DNA from: Bifidobacterium breve
GTDB lineage: Bacteria > Actinomycetota > Acidimicrobiia > Acidimicrobiales > Ilumatobacteraceae
NCBI GenBank assembly: GCA_945886445.1
Contig: CAMCZG010000001.1
Span: 1-64,000, forward strand
Direction of reading: 5' to 3'
Length of the DNA: 64,000 nucleotides
Positions 26,572 through 35,224 of the stretch are shown piece by piece. Each line of letters begins with the position of its first letter. The first letter of the stretch is position 1. Below the pieces are notes generated by a model. That model saw nothing but the letters and a program-made list of their open reading frames with translations, ran no database searches and was not told where the DNA came from. A program made the translations under genes and the position numbers.

Positions 26572-27450
26572 ATGGTTGCAATTGGTATAGATGTAGGTGG
26601 CACCAAGTGCCTGGCAGTTGCACTTGCTAACGATGGGTCCATTCTCGATTCACTCACGCTTCCCACTGCCACAGGCGTAGGCATAGTTGAAGAAGTTGCC
26701 GATTTATGCACGGCTCTTGCGTCGCGCGTGGGCAAAGCAGCAACGTCACTCGGGGTGGGCATGCCCGGAACAGTGTCGCATGACGGCGTTGTGTATCTTG
26801 CACCACACCTTCCCGAAGTGCGCCAGTTACCTATGCATGCGCTGCTTTCAAGCCAACTAGGTATTCCTGTTGTTGTAGACAACGATGCAACATGTGCCGG
26901 TGTTGCTGAGTGGAGAAATGGTGCAGCACGAAATTGCGATAACGCTCTAGTCATTACTATTGGCACAGGAATTGGTGTAGCACTGATAGCCAATGGAAAA
27001 GTGTTGCGTGGTCATCACGGGTTTGCCGGTGAAAGCGGACACCACATTGTGATGCATGGCGGGGAAGAGTGCCCATGTGGTCGACGCGGATGTTGGGAGC
27101 AATATGCATCGGGCTCGGCGCTACGGCGCATGGCCAATGGTGTGAGCGGTGAAGAAGTTTTGTTGCGCGTGGTGCAAGAAGACAAAGAGGCGAAACGTGT
27201 TCTCGAAGAGTTTGCAAGCTGGGTAGCTCTTGGTCTTTTCAACTTGGTCAATACGCTTGACCCACAAGTCATAGTGTTGGGTGGGGGCCTCGGGTCGTCT
27301 GGGGTGTTGCGACATTTTGTAGCCGATGCATTGCACAAACAAATGCCGCCGTCAGACTTGCGCCCGGCGCCACTATTGCTCACTGCACAATTAGGCCCCG
27401 AAGCCGGTGCAATTGGGGCGGCAGTGCTGGGCAAAGAAGTTATTGAGTAG
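26572..27450 (+). CDS. ROK-family sugar kinase, probably glucokinase
   Basis: A protein of 292 residues. The phosphate loop IGIDVGGTKCLAVAL, the DNDATC active-site Asp region, TIGTGIGVALI and the zinc-binding ROK signature CPCGRRGCWEQYASG are all present. The likely reaction is ATP- (or polyphosphate-) dependent glucose phosphorylation, as in actinobacterial glucokinases; a repressor role is excluded because there is no N-terminal helix-turn-helix. Its last 11 bp overlap the convergent glycerol kinase gene. Confidence 0.87.
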   Translation: MVAIGIDVGGTKCLAVALANDGSILDSLTLPTATGVGIVEEVADLCTALASRVGKAATSLGVGMPGTVSHDGVVYLAPHLPEVRQLPMHALLSSQLGIPVVVDNDATCAGVAEWRNGAARNCDNALVITIGTGIGVALIANGKVLRGHHGFAGESGHHIVMHGGEECPCGRRGCWEQYASGSALRRMANGVSGEEVLLRVVQEDKEAKRVLEEFASWVALGLFNLVNTLDPQVIVLGGGLGSSGVLRHFVADALHKQMPPSDLRPAPLLLTAQLGPEAGAIGAAVLGKEVIE

Positions 27451-28900
27451 TGCGTACTCGCTGCACAGCGTTCAGCCACTGGGCGTGAGCTGTGTTGGCA
27501 ACGCTTTGGTTGTCGTTCTTGGGTGAATAGGTCATATCGCTCATCCAATGAGTGGCAATTTCCTCCATGGTCGACCATGCCCCAATGCCAAGACCAGCGA
27601 GGTATGCAGCACCGCAGGCAGTTGTTTCACGGTCAACGGGCAATACAACAGGAACCTGCAATTGGTCGGCCTGGAACTGCATGAGAAATGCATTGTCGGT
27701 GGCTCCACCATCGGCACGTAGCTCGGTCAAGGTAATGCCTGTTGCCTTCGCCATTGCTTCAATCACGTCGCGCGTTTGAAATGCCACCGACTCTAAAGTT
27801 GCTCGTGCAAGATGGCCACGATTGGTACCGCGCGAAATACCAAAGATGCCACCGCGTGCGTATGGATCCCACCACGGGCTGCCGAGCCCGGTGAGTGCAG
27901 GCACCATTACCACTCCTGCGGAATCGGGAACCGATAAAGCCAGTTCTTCTACTTCTTTTGCATTATCAATGATGTGCAATCCGTCGCGCAGCCATTGCAC
28001 CGCGGCTCCGGTCACAAAAATGGATCCTTCAACTGCATAGGTGGTGGTGTCGTTAATGCGCCACGCAACAGTATTGAGCAAACCGTCGACCACCGAAGGG
28101 CACGTGGTGCCCACGTTCATCAGCACGAAACTGCCAGTTCCGTAAGTATTTTTTGCAGTACCGGCAGTAAAGCAGGCTTGGCCAAAAAGTGCAGCCTGCT
28201 GGTCTCCGGCAATACCAGAAATAGGAATGCCTCGAGGAATGCCTTCAACATTTGTTGTTGCAAAGATGCCACTTGAGTTGCGCACTTCGGGAAGCGCATT
28301 CATGGGAATGGAAAGAAGTGAACACAACTCTTCGCTCCATGCATGTTTTTGAATGTCGTACAGCATGGTTCGACTTGCATTCGATTCATCGGTAGCAAAT
28401 GTGGTGCCACCCGAAAGCCTCCACAAGATCCACGAGTCAATGGTTCCGAGTGCAAGTTGTGCAGTGGGCTTTACTACGCCGTTGCGTAGCAGCCATTCTG
28501 CTTTCGTGGCAGTGAAGTAGGGGTCGAGAACGAGGCCCGTGATACGCCGAACTGCTGGTAATTCGCTGGCCAACTGGTGACAACGGTCTGCGGTGCGGCG
28601 ATCTTGCCAAACAATTGCGGGTGCAAGTACTTCATCACTTGCGCGGTCCCATGCCACAAGAGTTTCGCGTTGGTTGGTAATGCCCAGTGCAATAGGTGGT
28701 TCGCTCAGTTGGCTGAATACTTCGCGCAATGTAAAGAGAACTGCGCTCCAAATTTCTTCGGCATCATGTTCTACCCATCCAGGCTGAGGAAAGTACTGCG
28801 TGAATTCCTTGTACGAAGAAAGCGAGGGTGCACCATCGAGAGAGATTGCGCGCGCTCTGACTCCGGTTGTTCCGGCGTCGATTGCAACGATGAAGGCCAT
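27440..28900 (-). CDS. glpK: Glycerol kinase
   Basis: A protein of 486 residues with the FGGY fold: VAIDAGTTGVRARAISLDG, NQRETLVAWDR, WQDRRT, GTIDSWILWRLSGG, GDQQAALFGQ, TYGTGSFVLMN and GGIFGISRGTNRGHL. These match GlpK better than the second kinase at 12620. It makes sn-glycerol-3-phosphate for GlpD. TAGTTT, which includes the stop codon of the upstream regulator, ends 6 bases before the ATG, so an internal leaderless promoter is possible. It lies 9 bp after the response regulator, which may control it. Confidence 0.9.
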   Translation of the reverse strand: MAFIVAIDAGTTGVRARAISLDGAPSLSSYKEFTQYFPQPGWVEHDAEEIWSAVLFTLREVFSQLSEPPIALGITNQRETLVAWDRASDEVLAPAIVWQDRRTADRCHQLASELPAVRRITGLVLDPYFTATKAEWLLRNGVVKPTAQLALGTIDSWILWRLSGGTTFATDESNASRTMLYDIQKHAWSEELCSLLSIPMNALPEVRNSSGIFATTNVEGIPRGIPISGIAGDQQAALFGQACFTAGTAKNTYGTGSFVLMNVGTTCPSVVDGLLNTVAWRINDTTTYAVEGSIFVTGAAVQWLRDGLHIIDNAKEVEELALSVPDSAGVVMVPALTGLGSPWWDPYARGGIFGISRGTNRGHLARATLESVAFQTRDVIEAMAKATGITLTELRADGGATDNAFLMQFQADQLQVPVVLPVDRETTACGAAYLAGLGIGAWSTMEEIATHWMSDMTYSPKNDNQSVANTAHAQWLNAVQRVRTTQ

Positions 28901-28909
28901 GCCTAGAAA

Positions 28910-29632
28910 CTAGTGCTGTTTGACCTTTTCGCCGTCAAAGCGGTAGCCAAGGCCGCGAACGGTGACAACATATCGGGGTTCGTCTGGGCGTACTTCAATT
29001 TTCGTGCGCAGACGGCGCACATGAACGTCGACAAGTCGACCATCGCCGAAGTATCCGTATCCCCATACCCGGTCGAGAAGTGTTTCACGAGCAAACACCT
29101 TGTTGGGGCTGGTTGCTAGCTCGCAAAGTAAGCGAAACTCAGTACGAGTAAGAGAGATTTCTTTGCCTTCTTTGTAGACGCGACCTTCATCGGGACGAAT
29201 TTCGAGATGTCCGAAGTGCAATGCGTTCTCGAGGTGAAATGCCCCATTTGCTCGGCGCAGAAGCGCGTCCATGCGTGCAACAAGGTGTTGGCAGTTCACT
29301 GGATGATCGTGGTAATCGTCAGCGCCAGCTTCAAGGCCTTGCAAAATGGTGTCGGAGTTCTCGGTGACAATATAAATAAATGCAGAGGTTATATTTCTTA
29401 TTTGTTTGACCAAGTCGCTTGTATCGCCGTTGAGTGCAGCAAAATTCATGATGACAACAGTGGGTTGCTTACTGCGTACTGCTGCAAGCGATTCATCTAC
29501 TGTACGTACTACCTGCAGTTCGTAGTTCCCTTTTTTTTCGGCAAATGAATGAATGAGTTCGGCCTCAATGTGTGGGGAGCCTTCAACAAGGAGCACTGCT
29601 ATTGGAGATTCAGCGGCGCGTCCTTTGCTCAT
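28910..29632 (-). CDS. OmpR-type response regulator with a degenerate receiver domain
   Basis: A protein of 240 residues. The C-terminal winged helix is intact (LTRTEFRLLCELA, VFARETLLDRVWGY, VDVHVRRLRTKIE, YVVTVRGLGYRF). The N-terminal receiver keeps the fold and the Thr (IVTEN, T89), but the phospho-acceptor Asp is Asn (VVIMNF, N63), the acidic pair is Glu-Gly (LLVEGSP, residues 17-18), and the conserved Lys before Pro is His (DDYHDHP, H109). It should therefore not be phosphorylated in the normal way. No sensor kinase is adjacent. TAGACT 8 bases upstream and AAAGG precede ATG 29632. Orphan, phosphorylation-independent regulators of this sort occur in actinobacteria. Confidence 0.9.
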   Translation of the reverse strand: MSKGRAAESPIAVLLVEGSPHIEAELIHSFAEKKGNYELQVVRTVDESLAAVRSKQPTVVIMNFAALNGDTSDLVKQIRNITSAFIYIVTENSDTILQGLEAGADDYHDHPVNCQHLVARMDALLRRANGAFHLENALHFGHLEIRPDEGRVYKEGKEISLTRTEFRLLCELATSPNKVFARETLLDRVWGYGYFGDGRLVDVHVRRLRTKIEVRPDEPRYVVTVRGLGYRFDGEKVKQH

Positions 29633-29665
29633 AGACCTTTAGTCTAGGGCACTTGTAGAGGGCAA

Positions 29666-30457
29666 TTAACTGTTGGAGTTTCGGATGAGATCTTGTATTT
29701 GAGTAAATACACCTGGGGGAGATGCCAAAATAGCCGACGGCTGAATGTCGCCACCGTCGATACTGCCAATGATGCAACCAGATTCTTTGGCAATGAGTGT
29801 TCCTGCGGCAAGATCCCATGGAAAAAGATGTTCCTCGTAGTACGCGTCGTAACGCCCTACTGCAACAAAACATAGGTCGAGCGATGCTGAACCGAGGCGA
29901 CGAATGTCGCGAATTTTCGCAATGATTTTTGGAATACGCGCTGCCTGAATGAGGCGATTATCTGGTGAATAATTAAACCCAGTAGCAATGAGGCAGTGGG
30001 CAATATCATTTATCTCATTGCAGTGAATACGTGTGTCGTTCAAAAAGGCGCCACCACCTCGTGTGGCGGTGTAGGTCTCGCTGAGCGGAGGGCAAAAGAC
30101 CACTGCAGCAAGCTCGCCGTCGGCGTCGTGTGCCCCCAGCGAAACAGTCCACGTGGGGAGGTCGTACAGAAAATTGGTTGTCCCATCGATGGGGTCAACG
30201 AACCAGGTGATGCCGCTGGTGCCGGTGTGTCCGCCACCTTCTTCGGCAACGATGCTGTCGTCGGGGCGAGCAGCACGAAGTGCGGTAATGATTGATGCTT
30301 CGGTGAGTTTGTCGTACTCAGTCACCATGTCGGTAGAGGTCGACTTTGTGCTTACTTCACGAAGCCCGCGCTTGCGCCCGGCAAGTGCAACTGCGCCAAC
30401 TTCATGGGCAATAGTGGTAGCCAAGTTCACGAGGTCTACAGCAAGTGACGTGGTCAT
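29666..30457 (-). CDS. Inositol monophosphatase family protein
   Basis: A protein of 263 residues with the metal-binding motifs of the family: VAEEGGG, VDPIDGTTNFLYDLP and the C-terminal PWDLAAGTLIAKESG. Substrates of the family include inositol-1-phosphate, fructose-1,6-bisphosphate, histidinol-phosphate and PAP. The presence of PimB-like genes in the region makes inositol phosphate a plausible substrate but does not prove it. ATG 30457 has AGGA about 6 bases before it; it overlaps the stop of the preceding small membrane gene by 4 bp. Confidence 0.87.
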   Translation of the reverse strand: MTTSLAVDLVNLATTIAHEVGAVALAGRKRGLREVSTKSTSTDMVTEYDKLTEASIITALRAARPDDSIVAEEGGGHTGTSGITWFVDPIDGTTNFLYDLPTWTVSLGAHDADGELAAVVFCPPLSETYTATRGGGAFLNDTRIHCNEINDIAHCLIATGFNYSPDNRLIQAARIPKIIAKIRDIRRLGSASLDLCFVAVGRYDAYYEEHLFPWDLAAGTLIAKESGCIIGSIDGGDIQPSAILASPPGVFTQIQDLIRNSNS

Positions 30458-30750
30458 TGGTTGTCCTGCAGTTCTTTCCATTCTCCTAAAGCGCGCAGTA
30501 CCAGCACAGCAACTACGCCCATGCCAGCAGCAGTAATTGTTGCACCCGAGAACACGCCAATGCCTTTGGGAACATCGCATGCTCCGGAACATTGCAGGTC
30601 GACAAGCGCAAAGCCAATGAGGCCGCCTGCAATGCCACCAAAGACGATGGAGCAAAACGCCGCTACACGTGCACCTCGGGGAGGAAGTGCAGAAAGTGGG
30701 CGATCAAGTGGTGGGGGGTCGTTGTGGGTGGGGGTGGGAAGCGAAGACAC
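30454..30750 (-). CDS. Small membrane protein, two helices, Pro-rich N-terminus
   Basis: A protein of 98 residues: a Pro-rich cytoplasmic N-terminus (about 28 residues), one hydrophobic segment AAFCSIVFGGIAGGLIGFAL, a short loop with CSGAC, and a second segment ATITAAGMGVVAVLVLRAL. I recognise no family. It is translationally coupled to the inositol monophosphatase gene by a 4-bp overlap, and its start is only 26 bp from the divergent dinB start, so the promoters of the two genes must overlap. Confidence 0.6.
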   Translation of the reverse strand: MSSLPTPTHNDPPPLDRPLSALPPRGARVAAFCSIVFGGIAGGLIGFALVDLQCSGACDVPKGIGVFSGATITAAGMGVVAVLVLRALGEWKELQDNQ

Positions 30751-30776
30751 AGAGACATCGTAGGCTGTGAAGTGAA

Positions 30777-31970
30777 ATGAACCCTGAACGCGTCATTCTG
30801 CATGTTGATATGGACATGTTCTATGTGGCTGTTGAGCTGCGTGAACGGCCCGAACTGCGTGGAAAACCTGTTGTAGTGGGCAGTGCTGGTCCGCGCGGCG
30901 TTGTGGCTGCGGCGTCGTACGAGGCACGCAGGTTTGGGGTCTTTAGTGCAATGGGCTCAATACATGCACAACGGCTGTGCCCCGACGCCATTTTTTTGCC
31001 AGGTAATCATGCCTTGTATCAAGAGGTGAGTACGGAAGTGCACAACATTTTTCATTCGGTCACCCCGCATGTCGAGGGGCTGGCTCTCGACGAAGCATTT
31101 CTCGATGTCACCGGGTCACTCAAAATATTTGGCAGTGCAGTAGAGATCGCAGAACTACTGCGTCACCGTATTCGTACCGAAATTGATATTCCTTGTTCGG
31201 TGGGAATCGCAACCAATAAGTTCATTGCGAAAATTGCCTCGAAGGCTGCAAAGCCAATAGCCACTGCTGAAGGAGTGCGCGAAGGCAAGGGAGTTGTTCA
31301 AGTGGAAAGCGGAAGTGAACTTTCATTTTTGCATCCATTACCCATTAAATCGTTGTGGGGTGTAGGGCCAGTGACGCAAGAAAAACTCGACCGCATTGGC
31401 ATTAAAACCATTGGCGACCTTGCTGCGCTTCCACTGCATGTTCTTACTGTCGCCGTGGGCGAAGCACATGGCCAACATTTATTTGACCTATCGCATGGCA
31501 AAGACGAACGGTCGGTGGAATCGGAACGCGATGTAAAATCCATTGGGCACGAAGAAACATTTAACGAAGATCTTTTTACACACGATGAAGTGCACAAGCA
31601 TTTAGTGCGGCTGTGCGATGCAGTGGCTTCACGTTTACGTGCGCATCAGACCTTGGCACGAACATTAACGCTGAAGGTGAAGTTCTCCGATTTTCATTCC
31701 ATCACGCGCAGCATTACGGCCGATGGTGGGAAGTCGAGTGGCCCGAGTTTGGTCGAGGCCCTCACGCCGCTGTTGAACAACATCAACCTTGCTCCTGGGG
31801 TGAGATTGTTGGGGGTCAGCACGAGCAATTTCACCGATGAACGTGCTCAGCCTTCTCTTTTCGATGAAGACCACGTTCAAGACCACTCATGGGACCAAGC
31901 AAGTGAAGCCATCGACAATATTCGTGAAAAATTTGGCAAAGGTGCTATTCGACCCGGTTCAGCGCTTTAA
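30777..31970 (+). CDS. dinB: DNA polymerase IV (Y family)
   Basis: A protein of 397 residues. The first catalytic motif HVDMDMFYVAVELRE, the YEARRFGVFSAM fingers element, LALDEAFLDVTGS with the second acidic pair, and the helix-hairpin-helix (PIKSLWGVGPVTQEKL) are present. The C-terminal QPSLFDE resembles a beta-clamp binding motif. It performs error-prone translesion synthesis. The usual SxDEA of the palm is AlDEA here, a small variation. No LexA box was found in the short divergent promoter region. Confidence 0.93.
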   Translation: MNPERVILHVDMDMFYVAVELRERPELRGKPVVVGSAGPRGVVAAASYEARRFGVFSAMGSIHAQRLCPDAIFLPGNHALYQEVSTEVHNIFHSVTPHVEGLALDEAFLDVTGSLKIFGSAVEIAELLRHRIRTEIDIPCSVGIATNKFIAKIASKAAKPIATAEGVREGKGVVQVESGSELSFLHPLPIKSLWGVGPVTQEKLDRIGIKTIGDLAALPLHVLTVAVGEAHGQHLFDLSHGKDERSVESERDVKSIGHEETFNEDLFTHDEVHKHLVRLCDAVASRLRAHQTLARTLTLKVKFSDFHSITRSITADGGKSSGPSLVEALTPLLNNINLAPGVRLLGVSTSNFTDERAQPSLFDEDHVQDHSWDQASEAIDNIREKFGKGAIRPGSAL

Positions 31971-32022
31971 CCAAGAGAGTTATGAGTTGCGTATTGAGAT
32001 AGACGCCATAACGTGAGAGACT

Positions 32023-32379
32023 ATGGACGTGCCATTATCAGAAGACGAGCAGCGCATCTTGCGCCAAATTGAAGAGCAGCTGCAGTCCGACGAGCGCTTT
32101 GCTCAAAACACATCGCCAGCTGGCATGTATCGCCAGTCGGCAAAAACAGTGCGCTGGGCCAGTCTTGGTGCGTTAGCCGGGCTCGTTTTCACAGTTGTGA
32201 CCCTGTCAATTCACTTTCTGCTTGCTTTTGGCGGCTTTCTCGTCATGCTTGCATGCGCCCTGGTCATCGAGCGCCAACTGCGTGCCATTGGCAAAGTAGG
32301 GGTGCAAGATCTTGCAGCTTCCCTAAAAAACAGCCGTATCGGTGCCACACGAATGCGCGACCGTTTCCCTCGCGACTAG
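32023..32379 (+). CDS. DUF3040 family membrane protein
   Basis: A protein of 118 residues starting MDVPLSEDEQRILRQIEEQL, the family signature, followed by FAQNTSP and two membrane helices (about residues 45-85). DUF3040 proteins are almost confined to actinobacteria and are often encoded near dinB or mraZ; their function is unknown. The stop codon TAG is part of the TAGATT hexamer that probably serves the next gene. Confidence 0.85.
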   Translation: MDVPLSEDEQRILRQIEEQLQSDERFAQNTSPAGMYRQSAKTVRWASLGALAGLVFTVVTLSIHFLLAFGGFLVMLACALVIERQLRAIGKVGVQDLAASLKNSRIGATRMRDRFPRD

Positions 32380-32388
32380 ATTGCGGGT

Positions 32389-33609
32389 ATGCATCCCGTT
32401 TATCCACCAGAAGCCGCTGTCTATCGCACCAAGGTTCAAGCATTTCTTGCTGAGAAGCTTCCCAAGAATTGGGGCGGCACTGGGCAACTTGAAGCCGAAG
32501 AACTCGATCAGTTTGTAGCCGAGTGGCGAACCACATTGGCAGCAGCTGGTTACCTGGCACCCAACTGGCCTGTGGAATACGGCGGTGCAGGTCTTACTGC
32601 GTTAGAGCAAGTCATTTTGGCTGAAGAGTTTGCGCGTGCAGGCGTGCCTGGTGGCGCACCAAATGATGTGTTCAGCATCCAAATGTTGGGTAACACATTG
32701 TTGCGCTGGGGAACCGAAGAACAAAAGAAACATTACCTGCCTCGCATTTTGGCGGGCGACGACGTGTGGTGCCAGGGCTATAGCGAACCAAATGCCGGCT
32801 CAGACCTCAGCAATGTGGGCTTGAAGGCTGAACTCGACGGCGATCAGTGGATTCTCAATGGTCAAAAAATCTGGACCTCGGCAGGTCACCTTGCAGACCA
32901 TATTTTCACCTTGGCTCGCACCGACCCTGACGCACCTCGACACAAAGGAATCTCTTTCATCTTGGTCGATATGCGTCAACCAGGAATTGAAGTGCGTCCC
33001 ATCAAAATGATTACCGGCGATAGCGAATTCAACGAAGTGTTTTACACCGATGCTGTTGCGCCAAAAGGTGAAGTCATTGGCGGAGTCAACAACGGCTGGG
33101 CAGTTGCTATGACCCTGCTCGGTTTTGAGCGCGGTGAAGCTGCAGCGGTGAGCCCCATTCGTTATCAAGCAGAACTCGACCGTTTGTTGTTGATGGCAAA
33201 AGAACGTGGCGTCAATACCGACCCGCTGATTCGTCAACGCTTGGCTTGGTGCCATTCGAAAGTTCAGATGATGCGTTTCCTCGGTATGCGTACCCTCACG
33301 CAGTTCTTGCAAGGTCATCAGCCTGGGCCCGACGCGGCAATTGGCAAATTGTTTTGGAGCGAATATCACAAGGTCGTTACTGAACTCGCCATGGACATGA
33401 TGGGTGCCGATGCAATGGTTCCTACAGGTCGGCCTCCGTCAAGCGCATTTGGTGCCGACGATGCCGGCGCGCCGAACTCCACCAATAGCTGGGCGATGAC
33501 CTTCTTGAATGCTCGTGCAGGAACCATTTATGCCGGCTCATCACAGGTACAGCGAAACATTGTTGGTGAAATGGTTTTGGGGTTGCCCAAGGAGCCCCGA
33601 CCTTCATGA
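32389..33609 (+). CDS. Acyl-CoA dehydrogenase
   Basis: A protein of 406 residues with the three-domain ACAD fold: an N-terminal helical part, the FAD/substrate sheet CQGYSEPNAGSDLSNVGLKA and WILNGQKIWTSAGH, and the C-terminal helical domain ending NARAGTIYAGSSQVQRNIVGE. It oxidises an acyl-CoA to the enoyl-CoA with FAD; chain specificity cannot be read. TAGATT lies 6 bases before ATG 32389 and there is no Shine-Dalgarno, so translation is probably leaderless. Its end overlaps the next small gene by 4 bp. Confidence 0.92.
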   Translation: MHPVYPPEAAVYRTKVQAFLAEKLPKNWGGTGQLEAEELDQFVAEWRTTLAAAGYLAPNWPVEYGGAGLTALEQVILAEEFARAGVPGGAPNDVFSIQMLGNTLLRWGTEEQKKHYLPRILAGDDVWCQGYSEPNAGSDLSNVGLKAELDGDQWILNGQKIWTSAGHLADHIFTLARTDPDAPRHKGISFILVDMRQPGIEVRPIKMITGDSEFNEVFYTDAVAPKGEVIGGVNNGWAVAMTLLGFERGEAAAVSPIRYQAELDRLLLMAKERGVNTDPLIRQRLAWCHSKVQMMRFLGMRTLTQFLQGHQPGPDAAIGKLFWSEYHKVVTELAMDMMGADAMVPTGRPPSSAFGADDAGAPNSTNSWAMTFLNARAGTIYAGSSQVQRNIVGEMVLGLPKEPRPS

Positions 33610-33845
33610 TGCAAGTGGTTGGTGCAGTTCTGGTTCGTCCCGCACTGTGGGGAACGGCGTTGCAGCAGTGGCTGCGACTCATGCCGCGTCGCTGGTGGGC
33701 ATCTGCACCCTTTTTGCCATTACCGAATCGCGAATACATGAAGATGCGCAACACCATTCAGTACGGAAATGAACAACATCCCATGGTGGCCAAAGACGTT
33801 GTGAGTTACTTGCAGTGGTGTCGGGAATGGAAGCACCTCTCATGA
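33606..33845 (+). CDS. Small protein coupled to the acyl-CoA dehydrogenase
   Basis: A protein of 79 residues with an N-terminal amphipathic or weakly hydrophobic part (VVGAVLVRPALWGTALQQWL), then RRWWASAPFLPLP and a polar C-terminus with MKMRNTIQYG. The start codon ATG overlaps the ACAD stop as ATGA, showing coupled translation. I recognise no named family. It may help localise or regulate the dehydrogenase; this is inference. Confidence 0.6.
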   Translation: MMQVVGAVLVRPALWGTALQQWLRLMPRRWWASAPFLPLPNREYMKMRNTIQYGNEQHPMVAKDVVSYLQWCREWKHLS

Positions 33846-33870
33846 GACAAAGAACGCAGCGGTTGTAGAA

Positions 33871-34368
33871 ATGAAAAGTGCGCTCGTTCTTAATGCAACT
33901 TTCGAGCCACTCAGTATTGTTTCCGTGCGCCGTGCCACATGTTTGGTGCTCTCAGAAAAAGCAGAGCTCATTGAAAATGATGGAACAGAAATGCGTTCTG
34001 AACGATTCACGCTTGCTTCACCTCTCGTTGTGCGACTCAAGTACATGGTGAAGGTTCCTTATAGTCGCCACACCGCAATGTCGAGGCGTGCCATCATGGC
34101 CCGCGACGGACACGCATGTCAGTATTGCGGAGCACCCGCCGACAGCATCGATCACGTACTGCCAAAATCGCGCGGCGGCATGCATGTGTGGGAAAACGTC
34201 GCCGCTGCGTGTCGTACCTGTAACTTGCGCAAGCGTGACCGTACTCCTGAAGAAGCAGGAATGCCGTTGGTAACAAAGCCGTATGTGCCACGTGAGTCAT
34301 CGTGGATCACATTGTCGGTGATGACCGTGCCCGATCAGTGGAAGCCGTATCTTGCTCTTGCTTCATAA
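33871..34368 (+). CDS. HNH endonuclease family protein
   Basis: A protein of 165 residues. The N-terminal half begins LVLNATFEPLSIVSVRRA, the typical start of actinobacterial HNH proteins of this type. The HNH core is RDGHACQYCG, SIDHVLPKSRGGMHVWENV, ACRTCNLRKRDRTPEEAGM, with two CxxC zinc knuckles. Such stand-alone chromosomal HNH proteins may be DNA repair or RNA-linked nucleases; function is not established. Its 3' end overlaps the next gene by 17 bp. Confidence 0.88.
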   Translation: MKSALVLNATFEPLSIVSVRRATCLVLSEKAELIENDGTEMRSERFTLASPLVVRLKYMVKVPYSRHTAMSRRAIMARDGHACQYCGAPADSIDHVLPKSRGGMHVWENVAAACRTCNLRKRDRTPEEAGMPLVTKPYVPRESSWITLSVMTVPDQWKPYLALAS

Positions 34369-35008
34369 ACGTGAGGGCACTGCCGAAGAACTACACCACA
34401 CTGTTTTACCCCTAGAGCGAGGCGTGTGGTTGCTGACCCCTACGCGGCCAGCAATTGTTTTGGGCTCATCACAAAAAGACGAAGACATAGATCATGCTTT
34501 TTGTGCAGCAAACGGAATTGATGTTGTACGTAGGCGCAGTGGTGGAGGAGCGGTATACGTACACCCCACCGAATCATTATGGATCGACATTGTTGTGCCG
34601 CGCGGTGATGCGTTATGGAATGACGACATCGGAAAATCAATGTGGTGGATTGGCGATTGGTGGGTATCTCTTCTCGCTGGTGTGGGAGTGGCTTCTACTC
34701 AGGTACATCGCGATGCATTTGAACGCAACGAGTGGTCTGACCTGGTGTGTTTTGCGGGTCGGGGATCTGGTGAAGTGTTTGCCAATGGTCCCTTTGAGCA
34801 TCGGAAAATAGTGGGCATTAGCCAACGACGAACACGCGACTACGCACGCTTTCAATGCATTGCCTATTTCCGGTGGGATGCTGCACTACACGCCTCAATG
34901 TTGCCGCGCCTGCAAAACGATGTGGCTCGTATTGCTGAACTTGCTGTCCCAGTGCCGATGGCACTTCAGCACCGTGTCATCACCCCCACTTTGCCCCACC
35001 ACCTCTAA
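34352..35008 (+). CDS. Lipoate-protein ligase A-like protein
   Basis: A protein of 218 residues of the BPL/LplA catalytic family. It has VRRRSGGGAVYVHP (the RRxSGGGAV lipoyl-AMP motif), a TRPAIVLGSSQKDED strand near the N-terminus and HRKIVGISQRR with the catalytic Lys. It may attach lipoate or octanoate to E2 or GcvH proteins, or be an octanoyltransferase-like enzyme. The start is TTG 34352, with GGAAG 7 bases before it inside the HNH gene. The C-terminal accessory domain of full LplA is absent. Confidence 0.8.
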   Translation: MLLLHKREGTAEELHHTVLPLERGVWLLTPTRPAIVLGSSQKDEDIDHAFCAANGIDVVRRRSGGGAVYVHPTESLWIDIVVPRGDALWNDDIGKSMWWIGDWWVSLLAGVGVASTQVHRDAFERNEWSDLVCFAGRGSGEVFANGPFEHRKIVGISQRRTRDYARFQCIAYFRWDAALHASMLPRLQNDVARIAELAVPVPMALQHRVITPTLPHHL

Positions 35009-35029
35009 CAGGCCATATTCTGGCTTTTC

Positions 35030-35052
35030 ATGCCCTTTTTAGGGCATTTTTT
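35030..35052 (+). terminator. Rho-independent terminator
   Basis: ATGCCC-TTTTTA-GGGCAT followed directly by a run of six T. It lies 21 bases after the lipoate-ligase-like gene and isolates the dcw cluster promoter from upstream transcription. It is the clearest intrinsic terminator in the window. Confidence 0.92.
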
Positions 35053-35113
35053 GCGTTTTAGGGTCCTTTTTCGTGCGTCATTGGGGCTGATCCTCCCATT
35101 TCCTCAGATTTTG

Positions 35114-35178
35114 TGGGGAAGATAGTTGCATGGTGGGGAACTGTGGGGCATAATGGAGATCGCTGGGGGGAGGTGGTG
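35114..35178 (+). promoter_or_regulatory. mraZ promoter covered by a 10-bp-periodic MraZ box array
   Basis: TGGNG boxes start at 35114, 35134, 35144, 35154, 35164 and 35174, five of them spaced exactly 10 bp. MraZ proteins are known to bind TGGG-type direct repeats spaced by one helical turn ahead of mraZ. A promoter lies inside the array: TTGCAT at 35126-35131, a 17-bp spacer, CATAAT at 35149-35154. MraZ bound here should block RNA polymerase, giving autorepression of the whole dcw cluster. Confidence 0.85.
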
Positions 35179-35224
35179 CCCGCTTCCTAGTCGGGTGGAG
35201 ACCGGGTACCAAGACGGAGATCAC

